Source of the DNA: Embleya sp049739465
GTDB taxonomy: Bacteria; Actinomycetota; Actinomycetes; Streptomycetales; Streptomycetaceae
Reading direction: 5' to 3'
NCBI RefSeq assembly: GCF_049739465.1
Contig: NZ_JBMHHY010000001.1
Span: forward strand, 248,001 to 312,000
Length of the DNA: 64,000 nt
The position numbers were made by a program, and so were the translations under genes. Positions 58,718-64,000 of this stretch are shown here, one piece after another. Each line of letters starts with the position of its first letter. Position 1 is the first letter of the stretch. A model generated the notes under the pieces. The model was not told the origin of the DNA, made no database searches, and worked only from the letters and a program-made list of their open reading frames with translations.

Positions 58718-59488
58718 CTAGCGCACCGTCTTCTCGCCGATCAGGTGCAGTACCGGTGCGATCAGCCGGTAGGGGTCGCGTCGGGACGCGTCCTCCTCAC
58801 AGGCCAGCAGGTTGTTCCAGGCCTTCTGGCCGCGCGGCGGTTCGGCGTCGTCCGGCTGGAGGCCGCTGAAGACGCCCACGCCGTACCACGCGAGCACCGG
58901 TGCGCCCAGGTCGCCGAGTACGGTGCACAGCCCCTCGACGGTGTCCGCGCGCAACGTGCCGCCGGCCGGGTTGGGGTACGTGGTCGCCGACAGGCCCTTG
59001 AGCGTCGCGGTCCACTGCGCCGCCGCCCCCGCGCGCATCGCCAGCGAGCCGGCGTTGCGCGAGGTGACCGAGATCAGGCCGCCCTGGGTCATCATCCGGG
59101 CCAGCGCGGCGAGCATGCCGTCCGGCTCGGGCTGGGTCTCCAGCACGTCGTGGCAGATGGCCAGATCGAAGCTGCCCGGCGGGAAGTGCCGGCCCGCCTC
59201 CGCGCCGTCGCCCTCGACCAGGCGCATCCGCCCCTGCACGTCGGCCGACTCGTGGGCCAGCTCCTCGTGCAGCGTGGTGAGTACCTCGGTATCGGTGTTC
59301 ACCGAGGTGACGATGTGTCCCGCGCGGGCGAGCAGAATGCCGGGGGAGGCCGGCCCGCAGCCGACGTCGAGCACCCGCAACGGACCCCGGTCGCGCAGGC
59401 TCGTCATGTGCTCGGCCAACTGACGGGCCACCAATTCGCGACGGACCTGCGTGTGCAGGTCGCCGGTCAGCCCGGTGATCGTCGTCAT
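58718..59488 (-). CDS. Class I SAM-dependent methyltransferase
   Basis: A 256-residue enzyme. SAM-binding motif I is V-L-D-V-G-C-G-P near 40, with an acidic motif II-like N-T-D-T-E and motif IV-like D-L-A-I-C-H-D-V-L-E near 105. The layout resembles the SmtA/CmoM group that modifies tRNA or small molecules, but the substrate is open. The ATG overlaps the DUF3043 stop by four bases (ATGA), so the two genes are translationally coupled. Confidence 0.88.
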   Translation of the reverse strand: MTTITGLTGDLHTQVRRELVARQLAEHMTSLRDRGPLRVLDVGCGPASPGILLARAGHIVTSVNTDTEVLTTLHEELAHESADVQGRMRLVEGDGAEAGRHFPPGSFDLAICHDVLETQPEPDGMLAALARMMTQGGLISVTSRNAGSLAMRAGAAAQWTATLKGLSATTYPNPAGGTLRADTVEGLCTVLGDLGAPVLAWYGVGVFSGLQPDDAEPPRGQKAWNNLLACEEDASRRDPYRLIAPVLHLIGEKTVR

Positions 59489-60090
59489 GCCACCTTCTCG
59501 CCTCGTTTGACCTGCGGTTTGGGCAGTCGCAGCCGACGCAGCTGGAGACAACGCATCAGCGCGTAGGGCGTGACGCCCTTGAGGTTCTCCTTGGGGAACT
59601 TCGCCCGCAGTGCCTTCTTCAGCCCCAGGTTGACCCGGAAGGCATCGAGGATGATCAGCAGGATCACCGCGATCCACAGGAACAGGGAGAAGTTCTTCAC
59701 CGCCAGGCTGGGCAGGATGCTCAGGATCAGGATGAACACGGCCGAGGGCAGGAAGAACTCGCCGACCGTGTAGCGCGCGTCGACGTAGTCGCGGGCGAAC
59801 CGGCGCAGCGGCCCCCGGTCGCGGGCCGGCAGGGCCCGCTCGTCACCGGTGAGCAGCGCCTGGCGCTGCGTCTCGCGCTCCTCGCGCATCCGCATCCGGG
59901 CCTGCTTGCGGGCCTGCTTGGGGTCCTTGGCGACGGACACCTTCGTCTTGCGGTTGGCCTGGGCATCGCTGCGCTTGGGCGTCGGGCGACCCTTGGGGGC
60001 CTGGGGGTCCCGGACGGCCGGCGCACCCTGGAGACGCTCCAGGGACTGCTCGGCGGTCTCGGGCTCTGCGTGGGAACGTCGTCGGAACAC
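59485..60090 (-). CDS. DUF3043 membrane protein
   Basis: A 201-residue actinobacterial protein. A long basic N-terminal half (G-R-P-T-P-K-R-S, K-Q-A-R-K-Q-A-R) precedes two membrane helices near 115-155 and a short basic tail. The function is unknown. GTG 60090 gives the usual M-F-R-R-R-S start, and TAGGCT ends six bases upstream; a TTG two codons earlier is in frame but less likely. It is co-transcribed with the methyltransferase gene and divergent from pspA, a conserved Streptomyces arrangement from memory. Confidence 0.88.
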   Translation of the reverse strand: MFRRRSHAEPETAEQSLERLQGAPAVRDPQAPKGRPTPKRSDAQANRKTKVSVAKDPKQARKQARMRMREERETQRQALLTGDERALPARDRGPLRRFARDYVDARYTVGEFFLPSAVFILILSILPSLAVKNFSLFLWIAVILLIILDAFRVNLGLKKALRAKFPKENLKGVTPYALMRCLQLRRLRLPKPQVKRGEKVA

Positions 60091-60277
60091 GGTCAAAGCC
60101 TACGTGTTCGAGGCGCACGACATTTCAAGGCTCCCCGAATCCGGCCCGGGGACGATGCGGAACTCTCCCGGGCGGGAACACGTCAAGTGAGGCAAAGCCC
60201 TGCTGCCACAAGGTCGCTTGGGCATTTAGGCTTCAGGGAGCAGCACGGGTTGCCTACGAAGGGGGCACGCGAGGCCC

Positions 60278-61051
60278 ATGAGCGGTGTAATGAAGCGAAT
60301 GGCGATGATCTTCCGCGCGAAGGCCAACAAGGCCCTCGACAAGGCCGAGGATCCGCGCGAGATGCTCGACTACTCGTACCAGAAACAACTGGAGCTGTTG
60401 CAGAAGGTCCGCAGGGGTGTGGCCGATGTGGCGACGTCCCGCAAGCGGCTCGAATTGCAGATGACCGGCCTACAGCAACAGTCGGGCAAGCTCGAGGACC
60501 AGGGCCGTAAGGCACTGGCCCTCGGTCGCGAGGATCTGGCCCGCGAGGCGCTGATGCGCCGCTCGGGTGTGCAGCAGCAGATCTCGGACCTCGGTACCCA
60601 ACACCAGAACCTCCAGGCGGAGGAGGAGAAGCTGGTCCTGGCCTCGCAGCGGTTGCAGGCCAAGGTCGACGCGTTCCGCACCCGCAAGGAGACGATCAAG
60701 GCGACCTACACGGCCGCCGAGGCCCAGGCGCGGATCGGCGGCGCGGTCGCCGGCATCTCGGAGGAGATGGGCGACGTCGGGCTCGCGATCCAGCGGGCCG
60801 AGGACAAGACCGCGCAGATGCAGGCCCGGGCGGGCGCGATCGACGAGCTGCTCGCCTCGGGCGCGCTCGACGACCCGACCGGGATGGCGAAGGACGACAT
60901 CACCGCCGAGCTGGAGCGTTTGTCCAGCACGTCGGATGTGGAACTGGAGCTGGAGCGGATGAAGGCCGAGCTCTCCGGGCCCACCCCGCCGCCGGCGATT
61001 GGTCCCGGTCAGCCCCGGCCGCGTTTCGACAAGCAGGGAGACGGCACATGA
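60278..61051 (+). CDS. pspA: PspA/IM30-family membrane-stress protein
   Basis: A 257-residue, almost entirely helical coiled-coil protein of the PspA/Vipp1 (ESCRT-III-like) family, which coats and stabilises stressed membranes. The amphipathic N-terminal helix (M-K-R-M-A-M-I-F-R-A-K) and E-D-P-R-E-M-L-D-Y are conserved. The C-terminal 25 residues are Pro/Gly-rich. GAGG four bases before ATG 60278 supports this start. The stop overlaps the next gene (ATGA), forming a pspA-partner operon. Confidence 0.95.
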   Translation: MSGVMKRMAMIFRAKANKALDKAEDPREMLDYSYQKQLELLQKVRRGVADVATSRKRLELQMTGLQQQSGKLEDQGRKALALGREDLAREALMRRSGVQQQISDLGTQHQNLQAEEEKLVLASQRLQAKVDAFRTRKETIKATYTAAEAQARIGGAVAGISEEMGDVGLAIQRAEDKTAQMQARAGAIDELLASGALDDPTGMAKDDITAELERLSSTSDVELELERMKAELSGPTPPPAIGPGQPRPRFDKQGDGT

Positions 61052-61341
61052 TCGTGCGGATCGTGGGTGAGGGCCAGCTCGACGTCGCGGCGGAGCACCT
61101 CGAGGTGCTCAACCGGTTGGACGACGAGCTTCAGGTCGCGATCGAGGGCGGCGACGATGCCGGCTTCCGCGCGGGGCTGACAGCGCTCCTGTCCAAGGTC
61201 CGCGAGGTCGGCACACCGGTGCCGGATGAGGAGATCGTGCCCTCGGACCTGTTGTTGCCGGCCGAGGACGCGCATGTGGACGAGGTCAGGGAGATGCTCG
61301 GCGCGGACGGGCTGGTGCCGGGGCGTCCCGGCACCGGCTGA
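61048..61341 (+). CDS. PspA-associated protein (PspAA-like)
   Basis: A 97-residue protein starting with M-I-V-R-I-V-G-E-G-Q, overlapping the pspA stop by four bases. It matches the PspAA domain found beside PspA in actinobacteria, thought to modulate PspA function. It has an acidic, helical core (N-R-L-D-D-E-L) and L-L-L-P near 75. Family assignment is from position and recall. Confidence 0.85.
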   Translation: MIVRIVGEGQLDVAAEHLEVLNRLDDELQVAIEGGDDAGFRAGLTALLSKVREVGTPVPDEEIVPSDLLLPAEDAHVDEVREMLGADGLVPGRPGTG

Positions 61342-61367
61342 TCCGCATCCGCTCTTCCGTGCTGCGT

Positions 61368-61410
61368 GTGGGCGGTGTGTCCCGGGGCTTCCCCGGGGCA
61401 CACCGCCCAC
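61368..61410. terminator. Long terminator between pspA operon and nadA
   Basis: A 20-bp stem with one G-T pair (61368-61387 with 61391-61410) and a 3-base loop between convergent genes, among the longest stems in the window. Confidence 0.9.
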
Positions 61411-61417
61411 TCACGCG

Positions 61418-62602
61418 TTACGGCAGGGCCAGCATGCGGTCGAGCGCGACCTTGGCGAACTTCTCGGTCTCCGCGTCCACCCGGATCCGGTTGACCACGT
61501 TGCCCTCGACCAGCGACTCCAGCGTCCACACCAGGTGCGGCAGGTCGATCCGATTCATCGTCGAGCAGAAGCACACCGTCTTGTCCAGGAAGACGATCTG
61601 CTTGTCCGGATGCGCCGCGGCCACCCGGCGGACCAGATTCAGCTCGGTGCCGATCGCCCACGCCGAACCCGGCTCGGCCGCGTCCAGCGTGTTGATGATG
61701 TATTCGGTCGAGCCGACGTAGTCCGCCGCGTTGACCACCTCGTGCCGGCACTCCGGGTGGACGAGCACGTTGACCCCGGGGATGCGCTCGCGCACCTCCT
61801 CGACGGAGCTCACGTCGAACCGCCCGTGCACCGAGCAGTGGCCGCGCCACAGGATCATCCTGGCGTCGCGCAGCTGTTCGCGGGTCAGGCCGCCGTTCGG
61901 CTTGTGCGGGTTGTAGAGCACGCAGTCGTCGAGGGTCAGGCCCAGCTCGAGCACCGCGGTGTTGCGGCCCAGGTGCTGATCGGGCAGGAACAGCACCTTC
62001 TCGCCCTGCTCGAAGGCCCAGTCCAGGGCCCGCCTGGCGTTGGAGGACGTGCATATCGTGCCGCCGTTGCGGCCGGTGAACGCCTTGATGTCGGCCGAGG
62101 AGTTCATGTACGAGACCGGCACGGTCACGTCCGCGATGCCCGCGTCGGCGAGCACGTCCCAGCACTCCTCGACCTGCTCCGAGGTGGCCATGTCGGCCAT
62201 CGAGCAGCCCGCGGCCAGGTCGGGCAGGATCACCTGCTGCTCGTCGGAGGTCAGGATGTCCGCGCTCTCGGCCATGAAGTGCACACCGCAGAAGACGATG
62301 TACGGCGCGTCCGGCCGGGCCGCCGCCTCGCGCGCGAGCTTGAACGAGTCGCCGGTCACGTCGGCGAACTCGATCACCTCGTCGCGCTGGTAGTGGTGGC
62401 CCAGGATGAACACCCGGTCGCCGAGCCGTTCCTTCGCCGCGCGGGCCCGGGCCACCAGGTCCGGGTCGGAGGGGGAGGGCAGGTCGCCCGGACACTCGAC
62501 GCCCCGTTCGCTGCGCGGGTCGGCGGCACGCCCGAGCATGAGCAGGGCGAGCGGCGTCGGCTGCACCCCCGGTGGCAGGTCCAGATCGTGTGTCGCGGTC
62601 AC
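61418..62602 (-). CDS. nadA: Quinolinate synthase NadA
   Basis: A 394-residue iron-sulfur enzyme condensing iminoaspartate with dihydroxyacetone phosphate to quinolinate for NAD synthesis. Cluster cysteines are in F-C-G-V-H-F-M-A-E, H-P-E-C-R-H-E and V-C-F-C-S-T-M-N-R. H-H-Y-Q-R-D near 70 and S-Y-M-N-S-S near 165 are family motifs. GTG 62602 has GAGGT seven bases upstream. nadB and nadC are not adjacent, unlike in many bacteria. With nadE at 26851 it covers two steps of NAD synthesis in this window. Confidence 0.95.
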   Translation of the reverse strand: MTATHDLDLPPGVQPTPLALLMLGRAADPRSERGVECPGDLPSPSDPDLVARARAAKERLGDRVFILGHHYQRDEVIEFADVTGDSFKLAREAAARPDAPYIVFCGVHFMAESADILTSDEQQVILPDLAAGCSMADMATSEQVEECWDVLADAGIADVTVPVSYMNSSADIKAFTGRNGGTICTSSNARRALDWAFEQGEKVLFLPDQHLGRNTAVLELGLTLDDCVLYNPHKPNGGLTREQLRDARMILWRGHCSVHGRFDVSSVEEVRERIPGVNVLVHPECRHEVVNAADYVGSTEYIINTLDAAEPGSAWAIGTELNLVRRVAAAHPDKQIVFLDKTVCFCSTMNRIDLPHLVWTLESLVEGNVVNRIRVDAETEKFAKVALDRMLALP

Positions 62603-62796
62603 GCGCGCACCTCTTTTCGTCTACTTGACATTAATCATCCTATCCTGTTCGTGTCAGGTTGACGAGAGTGGGGGTGTGCGACCATGAGTAAAACGCGAGG
62701 GCCCGAAGCAGGATGTGGGAATAGGGCCGAGCCACCATCGGTTGCCGACGGTGGAAGTGGCGTACGAATCACGAACCACCACGTGGGAGCTTGCAG

Positions 62797-63150
62797 ATGA
62801 CTGTCCAGGACGAGACCACCAAGACCGGTGGCATCCTCCTCAGCGATGAGGCGGCGGCCAAGGTCAAGACTCTGCTGGAGCAAGAGGGTCGCGACGATCT
62901 CGCGCTGCGCGTGGCCGTCCAGCCCGGCGGTTGTTCCGGCATGCGTTACCAGCTGTTTTTCGACGAGCGTTCGCTCGACGGTGACGTCGTCGCCGACTTC
63001 GGCGGCGTCTCGGTCGTCACGGACCGGATGAGCTCGCCTTACCTGAGCGGCGCCACGATCGACTTCGTGGACACGATCGAGAAGCAGGGCTTCACGATCG
63101 ACAACCCGAACGCGGCCGGCTCCTGCGCGTGCGGCGACTCGTTCCACTGA
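62797..63150 (+). CDS. IscA/HesB-family iron-sulfur cluster protein
   Basis: A 117-residue A-type carrier with the three conserved Cys: G-G-C-S-G-M near 47 and C-A-C-G near the C-terminus. Such proteins pass iron-sulfur clusters to client enzymes. GGGAG eight bases before ATG 62797 decides the start; a TTG two codons earlier is in frame. It lies beside nadA, itself a cluster enzyme, though on the opposite strand. The gap of 194 bases contains an AT-rich patch with TTGACA at 62625. Confidence 0.93.
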   Translation: MTVQDETTKTGGILLSDEAAAKVKTLLEQEGRDDLALRVAVQPGGCSGMRYQLFFDERSLDGDVVADFGGVSVVTDRMSSPYLSGATIDFVDTIEKQGFTIDNPNAAGSCACGDSFH

Positions 63151-63167
63151 TTCGTCGCGACACACCT

Positions 63168-63205
63168 CGACGCCGCGTCGACCCGGAAGGGTCGGCGCGG
63201 CGTCG
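63168..63205. terminator. Terminator downstream of iscA-like gene
   Basis: A 17-bp stem with one G-T pair (63168-63184 with 63189-63205) and tetraloop GGAA between convergent genes. Confidence 0.87.
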
Positions 63206-63258
63206 TCGTTTTCGCCCGGTTCGTGGTGTGGGAAGGGTCACGTTCGGGTGACCCGGGA

Positions 63259-63471
63259 TCAGTCGCCGTATTCGGACATGCCGGCCACGAGGGTCGCGCC
63301 GCGAGCCGGGATCTCGGTGGCGGGGGCGTGCGATCCGGCGGGGGTGGCCTTGGTCGGCGTGCGCTCCGGGCCCGGCTTGGTCCACGATGCGTCGATGTGC
63401 CGGCAGTCACCACGCAGCTCGTCGAGCGTCTCGGGTTCGGCCCGGGACGGCATCACGGTCATCGGGGACAT
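63259..63471 (-). CDS. Small conserved hypothetical protein
   Basis: A 70-residue protein with R-H-I-D-A-S-W-T near the middle and an A-P-A-T-E-I-P-A-R-G block near the end. GAGGAG seven bases before ATG 63471 supports it. I recall short proteins of this kind between the HesB and sugar-kinase genes of Streptomyces. No function is known to me. It is divergent from the kinase gene. Confidence 0.75.
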   Translation of the reverse strand: MSPMTVMPSRAEPETLDELRGDCRHIDASWTKPGPERTPTKATPAGSHAPATEIPARGATLVAGMSEYGD

Positions 63472-63655
63472 TTCACGACTCCTCGCGCTGGGGATCCCAG
63501 GGTAGATCGCGGGGAACCCGGCGGAACGTTCTACCGATCGGTAGTTTCTCGGCCGTCGTTCGAGCAGGCTGGGTTAACGTGTGCGGGTTTCGCCTTTCGT
63601 GCACAGTTCTCTCGTACCGCCCCTACTCCCCGTACTCCACAGGAGACACGCTGCC

Positions 63656-64000
63656 ATGCGTATTGCCGTGACCGGGTCGATCGCCACCGACCATCTGATG
63701 ACGTTTCCGGGTCGCTTTGCCGACCAGCTCGTCTCGGACAAGCTGCACGTGGTCTCGCTGTCCTTCCTCGTCGACAAACTGGACATCCGGCGTGGCGGGG
63801 TGGCACCGAACATCTGCTTCGGCATGGGGTGCCTCGGGCTGTCGCCGATCCTGGTGGGCGCCGCCGGGGCGGACTTCGTCGACTATCGCTCGTGGCTGGA
63901 CCGGCATCGGGTGGACACCGAGTCGGTGCACATCTCGCCGACGCACCACACCGCGCGGTTCGTGTGCACCACCGATGAGGAGCACAACCAGATCGCGTCC
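63656..64000 (+). CDS. PfkB-family carbohydrate kinase (3'-partial)
   Basis: The first 115 residues of a sugar or nucleoside kinase, cut off by the window end. The N-terminal strand (M-R-I-A-V-T-G-S-I-A-T-D), R-R-G-G-V-A-P-N-I for substrate binding and G-A-A-G-A-D-F near 78 are PfkB features; adenosine kinase-like substrates are common in this branch. The catalytic G-A-G-D motif would lie beyond the window. AGGAG precedes the ATG at 63656. In Streptomyces a similar gene precedes the cytochrome oxidase genes, from memory. Confidence 0.9.
   Translation, partial: MRIAVTGSIATDHLMTFPGRFADQLVSDKLHVVSLSFLVDKLDIRRGGVAPNICFGMGCLGLSPILVGAAGADFVDYRSWLDRHRVDTESVHISPTHHTARFVCTTDEEHNQIAS

Noticed and set aside
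62625..62646. TTGACA and TATCCT near nadA as a promoter
   Set aside because: The spacing is only 10 bases, so they cannot act together as -35 and -10.

Overview
The window is very GC-rich chromosomal DNA from an actinomycete. Gene content and neighbourhoods point to Streptomycetaceae or a close relative. Supporting signs are GTG and TTG starts, a clgR homologue, ftsK-rimO-pgsA-cinA-clgR in one run, two type I glutamine synthetases with glnE, lipB-lipA, a cobU/cobT/cobS block and pspA with its partner gene. I see no rRNA, tRNA, CRISPR array, insertion sequence or prophage; this is mostly core chromosome. Species-level assignment is not possible from reading alone.

Layout. 1-5282: a large hybrid histidine kinase, cut off by the left edge, with at least seven HAMP-type repeats, followed by a separate response regulator. 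5837-13409: ftsK, a RodZ-like HTH membrane protein, rimO, pgsA, cinA and clgR, all on the plus strand. 13632-21006 (minus): an SDR oxidoreductase, a small lipoprotein-like protein, an Nei/Fpg glycosylase and the Lhr helicase. 21099-23103: a DUF3046 gene without its usual recA neighbour, a site-2 protease-like membrane protein and panB. 23310-26789: an MFS exporter with its TetR regulator, and a membrane-anchored EEP-family hydrolase. 26851-34478: nadE, a glnA2-like synthetase, a TetR regulator and glnE. 34442-41321: a PAP2 protein, a second MFS exporter, an FAD oxidoreductase, an XRE-TPR regulator and a CBM2-like surface protein. 41350-46942: lipB, lipA, a small GlnR-associated protein, DUF4191, RDD and glnA. 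47041-53491: an epimerase, sucB, lpdA, a small conserved protein and pepA. 53649-57262: cobS, cobT and an MBL-CobU fusion. 57370-64000: a small protein, an aldo/keto reductase, a methyltransferase, DUF3043, pspA with its partner, nadA, an IscA/HesB protein, a small protein and a sugar kinase cut off by the right edge.

How the genes connect. Nitrogen control is the clearest theme: glnA, glnA2 and glnE are present, and sequences resembling GlnR boxes precede glnA (a four-element array), glnA2 and the small gene after lipA. Lipoate metabolism (lipB, lipA) is linked to its users sucB and lpdA. NAD synthesis is represented by nadA and nadE, and cobalamin nucleotide-loop assembly by cobU, cobT and cobS.

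Two patterns cut across the window. At least twelve genes have a TANNNT hexamer 6-7 nt before the start codon, which suggests leaderless transcription. Several intergenic gaps carry short tandem or degenerate duplications, the largest a 78-79 bp unit repeated about four times between cobT and cobU. I found no clear evidence for a wholly new multi-gene system. The most distinctive signals are regulatory DNA: a CsoR-like operator inside a promoter spacer, a TetR operator over a leaderless -10, and the GlnR-like sites.
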